64,000 bases of DNA. Origin: Streptomyces glomeratus (GTDB lineage: Bacteria; Actinomycetota; Actinomycetes; Streptomycetales; Streptomycetaceae). The translations under genes were made by a program, and so were the position numbers. Under the pieces are notes generated by a model, which worked only from the letters and a program-made list of their open reading frames with translations, was not told where the DNA came from and searched no databases. The stretch lies in NCBI RefSeq assembly GCF_021462825.1, contig NZ_JAKEEB010000017.1, forward strand, positions 1-64,000, given 5' to 3'. Below are positions 37,821 through 46,452 of this stretch, piece by piece (the first letter of the stretch is position 1; every line of letters begins with the position of its first letter).

Positions 37821-40238
37821 ATGCGCTGGCCTTTCGGCCGTCCCACCACGGTTCGCGCGCGTATCGTGGCGCTCTCGCTGGCTCCGGCGATCGCCCTGCT
37901 GACCCTGTGGAGCTTCGCCATGGTGTCGGTCACCGGTGAACTCCGGGCCCTCGTCCGGCTCCAGGGCGTGTACGAGGACTTCGGCACGCCCGTCGACACG
38001 GCGATCGGGCAGATCCAGATCGAACGACGGCTCGCGGCCGCGTATCTGGGCGGGGGCCACCGCAACGGGGCCGCCCTGGACCTGCTGGAGCAGCAGCGCC
38101 GTACCGACCGGGCCGTGAACGCCCTGAAGGAAGCGGTCCGGGACGGCGACCGCGGCCGGCTGTCCGACGGGCAGCGGCGGACGCTCGACTCCGCGGTCGC
38201 CGCCACGGGCAGGCTGGAGGGGCTGCGGGACCGTGTGCTGTCGGGCCGTATCTCCTGGGACCGGGCGGTGGCCGAGTACAGCGCCCTGGTGGAACCCGGT
38301 TTCGACGTCCAGTCCGCGCTCACCGCGCTGCAGGCCGGCCGGCTCGCGCGGGAGGCACAGGTCGTCACCGAGCTGGTGCGGGTGCGGGAGTTCGTCTCGC
38401 GGGAGGACGCGCTCGTCGCCGGGGCGCGTGCCGCCGGGCGACTGACCGACCGTCAGTACGACACGCTCACGGCCACCATCGAGGACCGCCGTGTGTTCGA
38501 ACGGACCTATGTGCCCGACCTGCCGTCCGACTCGCGGACCCTCTTCGAGCGGTTCCAGCACGACAGCGTGCACAGCGCCCTGACCGCGGGCGAGGACGCC
38601 CTGCTGCGCGCGGGCGCCGACGGCGCGGGCCGGGCGGTCTCGGCCGACTCGTGGCGGACGACCACCGACCGGGCCGTGAAGCGCTACATGCTGCTGTGCA
38701 CCCAGTCCGCCGAGAACGCGGCCGCGCACGGGCGGGCGTTCGCCTACCGGGAGCTGGCCAAGGCCGCAGCCGTCGGGGTGATCGGACTGGCCGCCGTCGG
38801 CCTGTCGCTGTGGCTGGCGGTCCGTGGCGCCCGGCGTATCTCACGCCGCCTGGAAACGCTGCGGGACTCCGCCGACCTGCTGACCACCCGACAGCTCCCC
38901 GACGTCATGGAGCGGCTGAGCGCGGGTGAGGAGGTGGACGCCCTCGCCGAAGCGCCGCCGCTGGCCGAGGGCGAGGCGGGCCCCGACGAGATCGGGCAGG
39001 TCGGCCGGGCCTTCAACGCCGCACGCCGCGCGGCCGTCGAGGCCGCCGTGAAGCAGGCCATGCTCCGCCGCGGGCTGTTCGCCGTGCTGCTCAACATCGC
39101 GCGGCGCAACCAGGCCCTCGTCCACCGCCAGCTGAAGCTCGTCGACACCCTGGAGAGGCGCACCGAGGACCCCGACGTCCTCGAGGAGCTGTTCCGGATC
39201 GACCATCTGACCACCCGTATGCGGCGCCACGCGGAGAGCCTGATCATCCTCTCGGGTGCGGCTCCCGGCCGCAGATGGCGGCGGCCGGTGCCCGTCGCCG
39301 ATGTGGTGTCCTCCGCGGTGAGCGAGATCGAGGACTACGCGCGCGTCGTGGTCCCGCCGATGCCGGAGGTGGGGATCGCGGCGGACGCCGTCGCCGACGT
39401 CGTGCATCTGCTGGCCGAACTCCTCGAGAACGCCACCGTGTTCTCCCCGCCGCACACCCGGGTCACCCTGCGCACCGAGCGTGTCCGCGGCGGCTTCGTC
39501 CTGGAGATCGACGACCGCGGCCTCGGGCTCGGCCCCGACGAGATCGACGCGGCCCACCGCACGCTGACCGCCCCGGACGGGTTCGACCCGACCCGCCACG
39601 ACCGGCTGGGCCTGTACGTGGTGGGCCGGCTCGCCGCCCGGCACGGGGTCGAGGTCACCCTCACACGGTCGCCGTACGGCGGCACCACGGCGGTCGTGCT
39701 GCTGCCGGAGGCGATCCTGGCCGAGGTCGTGCTCGCCACACCCGCCCCGCGGGACGACGCCAAGGTCCGGGCGCTGCCCGCACGGGGCGGCACGGCGGTG
39801 CTCACCCGCGAGCGGCGGGGGGAGCGAGAGCAGCGGCACACGCGGCAGGAGGGCCCCGAGGACCCGCGGCACGCGCGAGAGAAGGGGTCCGGGGACCCGG
39901 GTGAGCGGGGGAGCGAGCACCCGCGCGAGCAGGGGCCCGAGCACGCGCGCGAGGAGGGGCCCGAACCCGCTCCGCCCCCCGCCGCTCCCGCCCTGCCCAC
40001 CCGCGTCCGTCAGACCTCCCTCGCGCCCGGCCTGCGCACCGGGGCGCCGGCTCCCGACGAGGCCCCGGGGCGCGAGGTGAGCGCCGAAGAGGTACGGGAC
40101 ATCTTCGGCGCCTACCAGCGTGGCCTGGACCGCGGCCGCAAGGGCATCCCCACGGACCCCGGCCCCGCCGGGCGAACCGAGACCCCCGCGGAGCGAACCG
40201 AGACCGAGGAAGGGACGGACGCCGACGATGCGCCGTGA
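37821..40238 (+). CDS. Second conservon CvnA: NIT-domain sensor kinase-like protein
   Basis: The 805-residue protein has a first transmembrane helix near residues 14-35, an extracellular NIT-type domain to about residue 310, a second helix (AVGVIGLAAVGLSLWLAV) and a HAMP-like linker. The GHKL ATPase has N-box LLAELLENATVFSPP, DDRGLGLG, and LGLYVVGRLAARHGVEVTLTRSPYGG. The tail from about residue 660 is highly charged and repetitive (EGPEDPRHARE-like units rich in E, G, P, H, R), then a short conserved end EVSAEEVRDIFGAYQRGLDRGRKG. The start ATG has GGGGGAG upstream. It overlaps the roadblock gene by 11 nt. Confidence 0.88.
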   Translation: MRWPFGRPTTVRARIVALSLAPAIALLTLWSFAMVSVTGELRALVRLQGVYEDFGTPVDTAIGQIQIERRLAAAYLGGGHRNGAALDLLEQQRRTDRAVNALKEAVRDGDRGRLSDGQRRTLDSAVAATGRLEGLRDRVLSGRISWDRAVAEYSALVEPGFDVQSALTALQAGRLAREAQVVTELVRVREFVSREDALVAGARAAGRLTDRQYDTLTATIEDRRVFERTYVPDLPSDSRTLFERFQHDSVHSALTAGEDALLRAGADGAGRAVSADSWRTTTDRAVKRYMLLCTQSAENAAAHGRAFAYRELAKAAAVGVIGLAAVGLSLWLAVRGARRISRRLETLRDSADLLTTRQLPDVMERLSAGEEVDALAEAPPLAEGEAGPDEIGQVGRAFNAARRAAVEAAVKQAMLRRGLFAVLLNIARRNQALVHRQLKLVDTLERRTEDPDVLEELFRIDHLTTRMRRHAESLIILSGAAPGRRWRRPVPVADVVSSAVSEIEDYARVVVPPMPEVGIAADAVADVVHLLAELLENATVFSPPHTRVTLRTERVRGGFVLEIDDRGLGLGPDEIDAAHRTLTAPDGFDPTRHDRLGLYVVGRLAARHGVEVTLTRSPYGGTTAVVLLPEAILAEVVLATPAPRDDAKVRALPARGGTAVLTRERRGEREQRHTRQEGPEDPRHAREKGSGDPGERGSEHPREQGPEHAREEGPEPAPPPAAPALPTRVRQTSLAPGLRTGAPAPDEAPGREVSAEEVRDIFGAYQRGLDRGRKGIPTDPGPAGRTETPAERTETEEGTDADDAP

Positions 40239-40677
40239 CCAGAGCCCCGAGCACCCCGCCCAGGCCGACCAGCCGCCCGGCACGGATCTGGGCTGGCTGC
40301 TCGACGATCTCGTGGCAAGAACCGACCACGTACGCCAGGCCGTGCTGCTGACCGCGGACGGCCTCCCGCTGAGCTCCTCGGAGGGCATGCGCCGGCGGGA
40401 CATCGAGCACCTCGCGGCCGTCTGCTCCGGCTTTCACGGCCTGGCCCGCTCGGCGGGGGAGCGGTTCGGTGCCGGCAAGGTCAGGCAGACCATGGTGATG
40501 CTCGACGAGGCCTATCTGTTCATCACCCCGGCCGGAGCCGGCACCCGGCTGGCCGTACTGAGCGAGGCCCGCACCGACGTCGGACAGCTGGCGCACGAGA
40601 TGGCGCTGCTCGTCCGCCGGGTCGGCCGCCATATGGACGCCGCCCTGCGGTCGGCCTCGGACCCCGCCGGCACCTGA
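40228..40677 (+). CDS. Second conservon CvnB: roadblock/LC7 protein
   Basis: The 149-residue protein has a roadblock/LC7 fold (LGWLLDDLVARTDHVRQAVLLTADGLPLSSS; AYLFITPAGAGTRLAVLSEA). It starts at ATG 40228 inside the end of cvnA and ends 6 nt before the DUF742 gene. Confidence 0.92.
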   Translation: MRRDQSPEHPAQADQPPGTDLGWLLDDLVARTDHVRQAVLLTADGLPLSSSEGMRRRDIEHLAAVCSGFHGLARSAGERFGAGKVRQTMVMLDEAYLFITPAGAGTRLAVLSEARTDVGQLAHEMALLVRRVGRHMDAALRSASDPAGT

Positions 40678-40683
40678 CCGGCC

Positions 40684-41067
40684 GTGTCCGAAGACGACCG
40701 CTGGTACGAGGACGAGACCGGGTCCATGGTGCGTCCCTACACCGTGACCCGGGGCCGGACCCGCCCCTCACACCGTCACTCCATCGACTTGATGTCGCAG
40801 GTCACCGCCCTGGACACGGAGGACTCCCGCACGGACGTCGACCATGCCCCGGCGTCCCTGCTCGACCTGGTGCGCCGTGGGCCGCGGCCGGTCGTGGAGC
40901 TCGCCGCGGACGCCGATCTGCCGCTGACGGTCGTGCGTGTGCTGCTCGGCGACCTGGCCGAGGCCGGTCTGGTGCGCATCGACGAGCCGCGCCTCAGGCC
41001 CGCGGGCGCCCCGGCGGCCGGCCCGGAGCTGCTGCGGGAGATCGTGGAGCGGCTGCGCGAGCTGTGA
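40684..41067 (+). CDS. Second conservon CvnC: DUF742 protein
   Basis: The 127-residue DUF742 protein has the N-terminal YEDETGSMVRPYTVTRGRTRP patch and a winged-helix-like core (SLLDLVRRGPRPVVELAADADLPLTVVRVLLGDLAEAGLVRI). The GTG start lies 6 nt behind cvnB. No CvnD GTPase follows; the next 173 nt hold no gene and then a nitrilase begins. This conservon is therefore A-B-C only. Confidence 0.88.
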   Translation: MSEDDRWYEDETGSMVRPYTVTRGRTRPSHRHSIDLMSQVTALDTEDSRTDVDHAPASLLDLVRRGPRPVVELAADADLPLTVVRVLLGDLAEAGLVRIDEPRLRPAGAPAAGPELLREIVERLREL

Positions 41068-41240
41068 GCCCCGAAGCCCCGGAGCGAGCGCCGGCGGCAC
41101 GCAACGAATCGCCGGCCGGCCCGCCCCCCACGCAACGATCCGCTCATGGGCGCGCAACGGCTCCTCCTTGTCCGGCCGAGGGCGCCGACCGTACCGTCTA
41201 ACTGGCCCCCCAACCCCTTCCGTACCGGTGGAGAACACGC

Positions 41241-42029
41241 ATGCGCACCGCCCTCCTCCAGAGCTCCGGCCGCCCCGGCTCGGTCGCCGAGAACCTCAAG
41301 GTGCTCGACGAGGCCGCGGGCCGCGCCGCCGGCGCCGGGGCCGGGCTGCTGGTCGCGCCGGAGATGTTCCTGACCGGGTACGCGATCGGCGACGAGATCG
41401 CCCGGCTCGCCGAACCGGCCGACGGCGACTGTTCGGACGTGATCGCGGACATCGCCTCCCGGCACGGTCTGGCCATCGCCTACGGCTACCCGGAGCGGGA
41501 CGGCGAGACCGTCTTCAACGCCGCCCAGCTGATCTCCGCCGACGGCACCCGCCTCGCGAACTACCGCAAGACCCACCTCTTCGGCTGCTTCGAGCGCGAC
41601 CACTTCACTCCGGGCGACCGGCCGGTCGTCCAGGCCGAGCTCAACGGCCTGCGCATCGGCCTGATGATCTGCTACGACGTGGAGTTCCCCGAGAACGTCC
41701 GCGCCCACGCCCTGGCCGGCACCGATCTCCTTGTGGTCCCCACGGCCCAGATGCATCCGTTCCAGTTCGTCGCCGAGTCCCTGGTGCCGGTGCGGGCCTT
41801 CGAGAACCAGATGTACGTCGCCTACGTCAACCGCGTCGGCCGGGAAGGGGAGTTCGAGTTCATCGGGCTGTCCACCCTCGCCGGACCCGACGGTGTCGCC
41901 CGCGCCCGCGCGGGCCACATCGAGGAGCTCGTCCTCGCCGACGTCGACCCCGCCCATCTCACCGCCTCCCGCGAGGCGAACCCGTACCTGAAGGACCGCC
42001 GCCCCGGTCTCTACGGGTCCCTCGTCTGA
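41241..42029 (+). CDS. Carbon-nitrogen hydrolase (nitrilase-superfamily amidase)
   Basis: The 262-residue protein has the full catalytic triad: E41 in APEMFLTGYAIG, K110 in YRKTHLFG and C144 in LMICYDVEFPE. The second glutamate region VPVRAFENQMYVAYVNRVG is typical of aliphatic amidases and amide hydrolases rather than true nitrilases. GGTGGAG precedes the ATG. It lies 49 nt upstream of the amine oxidase, so they are probably cotranscribed. In that context it may hydrolyse the amide produced by the oxidase. Confidence 0.92.
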   Translation: MRTALLQSSGRPGSVAENLKVLDEAAGRAAGAGAGLLVAPEMFLTGYAIGDEIARLAEPADGDCSDVIADIASRHGLAIAYGYPERDGETVFNAAQLISADGTRLANYRKTHLFGCFERDHFTPGDRPVVQAELNGLRIGLMICYDVEFPENVRAHALAGTDLLVVPTAQMHPFQFVAESLVPVRAFENQMYVAYVNRVGREGEFEFIGLSTLAGPDGVARARAGHIEELVLADVDPAHLTASREANPYLKDRRPGLYGSLV

Positions 42030-42078
42030 TCCCCGCAGCCTTCCCCCGAGTTCTTCCCGCGCAAGGAGTCCGTACCCC

Positions 42079-43776
42079 ATGACGTCCACGGTGCCCAACG
42101 CCGTCGAGCACGCAGACGAGCAGCAGCCGCCGATCACCATGTTCGGCCCGGACTTCCCGTACGCGTACGACGACTACCTCGCCCACCCGGCGGGCCTCGG
42201 CCAGATACCCGCGACCGAGCACGGCACCGAGGTCGCCGTCATCGGCGGTGGTCTGTCCGGCGTCGTGGCCGCGTACGAGCTGATGAAGATGGGCCTCAAG
42301 CCCGTCGTCTACGAGGCCGACAAGATAGGCGGCCGGCTGCGCACCGTCGGCTTCGAGGGCTGCGACCCGTCGCTGACCGCCGAGATGGGCGCCATGCGCT
42401 TCCCGCCGTCCTCAACGGCACTGCAGCACTACATCGACCTGGCCGGCCTGGAGACCACGCCGTTCCCGAACCCGCTGGCGGAGGCGACCCCCTCGACCGT
42501 CGTCGACCTCAAGGGCGAGTCGCACTACGCCGAGACGATCGACGACCTCCCCCAGGTCTACCGTGACGTCGCCGACGCCTGGAACAAGTGCCTCGAGGAG
42601 GGCGCCGACTTCTCCGACATGAACCGCGCCATGCGCGAGCGGGACGTCCCGCGCATTCGCGAGATCTGGGCCAAGCTCGTCGAGAAGCTCGACAACCAGA
42701 CGTTCTACGGCTTCCTCTGCGACTCCGAGGCCTTCAAATCCTTCCGGCACCGCGAGATCTTCGGCCAGGTCGGCTTCGGCACCGGCGGCTGGGACACCGA
42801 CTTCCCGAACTCCATCCTGGAGATCCTGCGGGTCGTCTACACCGAGGCCGACGACCACCACCGCGGCATCGTCGGCGGCTCTCAGCAGCTGCCGCTGCGT
42901 CTGTGGGAGCGTGAGCCGCAGAAGATCGTGCACTGGGCCCACGGGACGTCCCTGAGGTCGCTGCACGAGAACGGCGAGCCCCGGCCCGCCGTGACCCGGC
43001 TGCACCGCACCACGGGCAACCGGATCACTGTGACGGACGCCAACGGCGACATCCGCACCTACAAGGCGGCGATCTTCACCGCCCAGTCCTGGATGCTGCT
43101 GTCCAAGATCGCCTGTGACGACGCACTGTTCCCGATCGACCACTGGACGGCGATCGAGCGCACCCACTACATGGAGTCCAGCAAGCTCTTCGTGCCCGTG
43201 GACCGGCCGTTCTGGCTGGACAAGGACGAGGAGACCGGCCGCGACGTCATGTCGATGACGCTCACCGACCGGATGACCCGCGGCACCTACCTGCTGGACG
43301 ACGGCCCGGACAAGCCCGCCGTCATCTGTCTGTCGTACACCTGGTGCGACGACAGCCTGAAGTGGCTGCCGCTGTCCGCGAACGAGCGGATGGAGGTCAT
43401 GCTGAAGTCGCTCGGCGAGATCTACCCGAAGGTCGACATCAGGAAGCACATCATCGGCAACCCGGTGACGGTCTCGTGGGAGAACGAGCCCTACTTCATG
43501 GGCGCGTTCAAGGCCAACCTGCCCGGCCACTACCGCTACCAGCGGCGCCTGTTCACCCACTTCATGCAGGACCGGCTGCCCGAGGACAAGCGGGGCATCT
43601 TCCTGGCCGGCGACGACATCTCCTGGACGGCCGGCTGGGCCGAGGGCGCCGTGCAGACCGCGCTCAACGCCGTGTGGGGCGTGATGCACCACTTCGGCGG
43701 CGCCACCGACCCGTCCAACCCCGGCCCCGGTGACGTCTACGACGAGATCGCGCCGGTGGAGCTGCCCGAGGACTGA
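42079..43776 (+). CDS. FAD amine oxidase of the tryptophan/phenylalanine 2-monooxygenase type
   Basis: The 565-residue flavoprotein has a GxGxxG FAD loop (VIGGGLSGVVAAYELMKMGLKPVVYEADKIGGRL, near residues 53-87) and a C-terminal FAD segment GIFLAGDDISWTAGWAEGAVQTALNAV. Patches EMGAMRFP, FGQVGFGTGGW, ESSKLFV and SYTWCDDS closely resemble phenylalanine 2-monooxygenase and IaaM as remembered, more than plain monoamine oxidases. Those enzymes convert an amino acid to its acetamide, CO2 and water. The start ATG has AGGAG upstream. Substrate preference cannot be read from sequence. Confidence 0.85.
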   Translation: MTSTVPNAVEHADEQQPPITMFGPDFPYAYDDYLAHPAGLGQIPATEHGTEVAVIGGGLSGVVAAYELMKMGLKPVVYEADKIGGRLRTVGFEGCDPSLTAEMGAMRFPPSSTALQHYIDLAGLETTPFPNPLAEATPSTVVDLKGESHYAETIDDLPQVYRDVADAWNKCLEEGADFSDMNRAMRERDVPRIREIWAKLVEKLDNQTFYGFLCDSEAFKSFRHREIFGQVGFGTGGWDTDFPNSILEILRVVYTEADDHHRGIVGGSQQLPLRLWEREPQKIVHWAHGTSLRSLHENGEPRPAVTRLHRTTGNRITVTDANGDIRTYKAAIFTAQSWMLLSKIACDDALFPIDHWTAIERTHYMESSKLFVPVDRPFWLDKDEETGRDVMSMTLTDRMTRGTYLLDDGPDKPAVICLSYTWCDDSLKWLPLSANERMEVMLKSLGEIYPKVDIRKHIIGNPVTVSWENEPYFMGAFKANLPGHYRYQRRLFTHFMQDRLPEDKRGIFLAGDDISWTAGWAEGAVQTALNAVWGVMHHFGGATDPSNPGPGDVYDEIAPVELPED

Positions 43777-43778
43777 GC

Positions 43779-43804
43779 CCGGCCGTCGACGAGCGGGCGG
43801 CCGG
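43779..43804. terminator. Hairpin between convergent oxidase and LLM genes
   Basis: CCGGCCG-N12-CGGCCGG lies in the 28-nt gap between the two stop codons. Confidence 0.45.
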
Positions 43805-44734
43805 TCAGATCCCGGCCGCCCGCGCCGTCGTGTATACGTTCGCGGCCAGGTCCTTCAGCTCCTGCGCGTCCCGGGCCGAGCCCTGGAGGTCGACGAGGAT
43901 CTCGTCGAAGCCGACCTCGGCATGGGCCGCCAGGTCCTCCACGATCTGGTCGACGTTGCCCTGGAAGGGCCCTCGGTCCGGGCCGTCGTAGGCCCTCGCC
44001 GTGTACACCGCGTTCGCGCGCATCACCGTCTGCAGCGGTTCCACGCGGCCCTTCTCGGCAGCCAGGTCCTGCAGCGTGCGCCACTGCGCCGCCAGCCGGC
44101 CGGCGCCGAGGCCCACCGGGAGCCAGCCGTCCGCCTTCTCGACGAGCCGCTGCTGGGCGGTCCTGTTCGTCGCGGCCAGCAGGATCGGGATCGGCCGGGC
44201 CGGTTTGGGCGCGACCACCGCCGGAGAGATCTTCGTGAGCCCGCCCTCGTAGGAGACCGGGTCGGGGCCCCAGACGGCACGGCAGACATCGATGATCTCG
44301 TCCATGACCCGGCCCCGCTCCTCGAACGGGCGGACCCCGGCCGCCGCGTACTCGTCGAGGGACCAGCCGGTGCCCAGGCCCGCGACGATCCGGCCGCCGC
44401 TCGCCGCGTCCAGCGAGGCGAACGCCTTGGCGAGCTGGAAAGGGCCGTGCAGCGGCGCCACCAGAACGCCGGTGCCGAGCCGGACGCGCCGGGTGGCCGA
44501 GACGGCGAGGGCGAGCGTCACCAGGGGGTGAGCCACCCCGCGGTAGCTGTCCGGCCAGGGCATTCCCTCGATGCCGTACAGCCCCTGGGCCGCGGGCTCG
44601 GGGAACAGGGCCCGCTCGTACACCCACAGGCTGTCGTAGCCCATCTCCTCGGCGGCGTGTGCGACGTCGGGTACGTCCCGCCCGATGTCGTACTGCTTGT
44701 TCTGCGGGAGTCCGAGTCCGAGCAGGGTCGCCAT
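43805..44734 (-). CDS. LLM-class (F420-dependent type) oxidoreductase
   Basis: The 309-residue TIM-barrel protein is of the luciferase-like monooxygenase family. It has the N-terminal GLGLPQNKQYDIGRDVPDVAHAAEEMGYDSLWVYE and the cofactor region SGGRIVAGLGTGWSLDEYAAAGV, typical of actinobacterial F420-dependent enzymes (TIGR03619-like). The substrate is unknown. It is convergent with the amine oxidase and followed upstream, on the same strand, by a DUF5995 gene 89 nt away. Confidence 0.88.
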   Translation of the reverse strand: MATLLGLGLPQNKQYDIGRDVPDVAHAAEEMGYDSLWVYERALFPEPAAQGLYGIEGMPWPDSYRGVAHPLVTLALAVSATRRVRLGTGVLVAPLHGPFQLAKAFASLDAASGGRIVAGLGTGWSLDEYAAAGVRPFEERGRVMDEIIDVCRAVWGPDPVSYEGGLTKISPAVVAPKPARPIPILLAATNRTAQQRLVEKADGWLPVGLGAGRLAAQWRTLQDLAAEKGRVEPLQTVMRANAVYTARAYDGPDRGPFQGNVDQIVEDLAAHAEVGFDEILVDLQGSARDAQELKDLAANVYTTARAAGI

Positions 44735-44823
44735 GCCTGTCGCTCCTTCGTCATGGAGGGCCCCCTGATCAACGTACAGCGGCCACGGGGCACTGTCCGG
44801 CGCGACAGGCGCCGGTGGCCGGA

Positions 44824-45537
44824 TCAGTGCGGTAGGGGTGTGAGCAGCATCCGGCTCGCGAATCCCACCGCCGCGTCCAGGCGGCGCCCGAACTCCTCGG
44901 CCACGTCCGGCAGGTGCCGCAGCGCCCAGAGCGCCCGGGCCGCCGACCATGCGGCCTCCCGGGCCCGCTCCAGGCTCCACGCACCGAGCAGATGGGTCAA
45001 CGGGTCGGCGAGCTGAAGCAGATCGGGGCCGGGCATCAGTTCGTCGCGGATGCGCTCCTCCAGCGAGAGGAGAAGGTCGCCGACCCGCTCGAACTCGTCC
45101 TCCAGACCGGCCGGTTCGCAGCCGAGCGTTCGGCAGGTGTCCACGACGGCGAGTGCCAGGTCGTGGCCGATGTGGGCATTGATGCCCGCGAGCGCGAACT
45201 GCAGCGGCCGAACCCCGGGGTGGCGCCGGAACTGGAACAACGGCCGCCAGCAGGCGGGCACCGGACCCTCCTCGGCCACGGCGAGATACCGCTCGGCGAA
45301 CCGTACGTCCAGCGCGATCGCGGCCCGTGGGTCCGGGAAGTACCCCGCGTCCAGACGGCGGTCGACCTCCTGGGTGACGGCGAGGTAGACCCGGTTGAAG
45401 ACCGCGACGCCATCGTGCTCCGGCCAGGCTCCGTCCAGCGCCCGCATGCGTGAGACGACCGTGTGCACCCCGGTCGTGAACTGCTCCAACCGCACCATGG
45501 GGGCAGGGTTCCAGTCCTCGGCTGACCGGGGCGCCAC
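44824..45537 (-). CDS. DUF5995-family protein
   Basis: The 237-residue alpha-helical protein resembles DUF5995 members as remembered: a VAVFNRVYLAVTQEVDRRL helix, a central HPGVRPLQFALAGINAHIGHDLALAVVDTC motif with two histidines, and a C-terminal ARALWALR segment. Function is unknown; the conserved His/Asp pattern could bind a metal. The start is unsure. GTG 45537 has GGGGAAG 11 nt upstream; ATG 45498 would give 224 residues but no Shine-Dalgarno. Confidence 0.75.
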   Translation of the reverse strand: MAPRSAEDWNPAPMVRLEQFTTGVHTVVSRMRALDGAWPEHDGVAVFNRVYLAVTQEVDRRLDAGYFPDPRAAIALDVRFAERYLAVAEEGPVPACWRPLFQFRRHPGVRPLQFALAGINAHIGHDLALAVVDTCRTLGCEPAGLEDEFERVGDLLLSLEERIRDELMPGPDLLQLADPLTHLLGAWSLERAREAAWSAARALWALRHLPDVAEEFGRRLDAAVGFASRMLLTPLPH

Positions 45538-45604
45538 CGGCCCGTGGGCTTCCCCGGAACGGGGGACGCCCGCTGTGGGCCATCAGGGGGACGGAAGGGG
45601 GCGG

Positions 45605-45832
45605 GTGCCGGGCTCACGCGTTTCGGCGGTCGGCCACCTCGCCGCGTACGACGCCCGGATCGACGCCTTCGCGGCCGCATCCGGCCCCGGCGAGGTCGTC
45701 GTCCTCGAACCGGACGCGGTCGCCCAGTGGGAGGGCCCCTCCGCTCCGCGGCGGGCGGACCGGTTCGCCTTGCCGGCGACTACGACGGCGGCCACTCCGG
45801 CTGGACTCGACGCCTACGCGGAGGACGCGTAA
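45605..45832 (+). CDS. Possible small hypothetical protein
   Basis: This 75-residue reading frame has a GTG start and a good Shine-Dalgarno (GGAAGGGGG). The first half looks protein-like (AAYDARIDAFAAASGPGEVVVLEPDAVAQW); the second half is low-complexity. It could equally be a remnant of a longer gene. No family was recognised. Around it, 45538-45604 and 45833-45936 show nothing further. Confidence 0.3.
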   Translation: MPGSRVSAVGHLAAYDARIDAFAAASGPGEVVVLEPDAVAQWEGPSAPRRADRFALPATTTAATPAGLDAYAEDA

Positions 45833-45936
45833 GCAGCTGAGCGCGGCACACGACCGGAACGACAGGGCTCCTGCGCCGAGACGTTGGCGAGTGATATCAC
45901 CAGCGCGACGATCATGGCGAAAGTCCGCCTCCGCAT

Positions 45937-45990
45937 GCCGAGTATGCGGTTCTCGGAGGCTCCGCTGAAACGGAGTCCAGCGGAGCCTCC
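45937..45990 (-). terminator. Overlapping hairpins after the immunity gene
   Basis: GGAGGCTCCGCTG (45955-45967) and its complement (45978-45990) form a perfect 13-bp stem starting 6 nt past the immunity stop. The same GGAGGC can instead pair with GCCTCC at about 45937-45943, giving a second hairpin with CCGCAT/ATGCGG inside. The first is the likely terminator; the exclusive pairing is notable. Confidence 0.7.
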
Positions 45991-45995
45991 TCCTT

Positions 45996-46436
45996 TCAGT
46001 TCGCCAACTGCTGGATCGCCTCGGCGTAGGAATTAGCCGGGGCCAGCTCGGACATTTTCTCGAAAAATCGTGTCCCAGCCGTCCTGACGGACTCAAGGAA
46101 TTCGGCGGACGGGGCGCTTGCTCTTCTTACTTCGTTGCCGGTCTCGGCGGTTACCAGGACACGTGATCCCGAGGATTGGAAGGAAAGCTTGATCGGCTGG
46201 TCCGGGAAATACGTCTCTGCGAAGCCTGTCGTACCGAACTGCGTGACCATGTCGGCGACATAGCACCAGAGCTGGTCGACGTAGTCCCATTCTTCGAGGC
46301 CTATGATCGGCAGCCCGTCGATGGACAGCTGGATGGCACCCTCGATGTAATCAAGGTCCCTCGGCTGGGTACGGCAGGTCTCCACTGGCTGGAACTCGCC
46401 ATTCGAGTCCTTCAGAAACGTCTCCACTTTGACCAT
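45996..46436 (-). CDS. Probable immunity protein for the adjacent toxin
   Basis: The 146-residue acidic protein has no signal peptide and no family recognised with certainty. It begins 16 nt downstream of the toxin stop on the same strand, with GGAAGGA as Shine-Dalgarno, the standard toxin-immunity order. Features include a conserved-looking DYIEGAIQLSIDGLPIIGLEEWDYVDQLWCYVADMV patch. The gene is visibly richer in A and T than its surroundings, as is the toxin tip, which points to joint horizontal exchange. It should act in the cytoplasm by binding the C-terminal toxin domain. Confidence 0.7.
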   Translation of the reverse strand: MVKVETFLKDSNGEFQPVETCRTQPRDLDYIEGAIQLSIDGLPIIGLEEWDYVDQLWCYVADMVTQFGTTGFAETYFPDQPIKLSFQSSGSRVLVTAETGNEVRRASAPSAEFLESVRTAGTRFFEKMSELAPANSYAEAIQQLAN

Positions 46437-46452
46437 GTCTTAGGTCCTTCCG

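Noticed and set aside
45544..45840. 98-codon frame in another frame beside the possible small gene
   Set aside because: Arg/Gly-rich composition typical of out-of-frame high-GC DNA.
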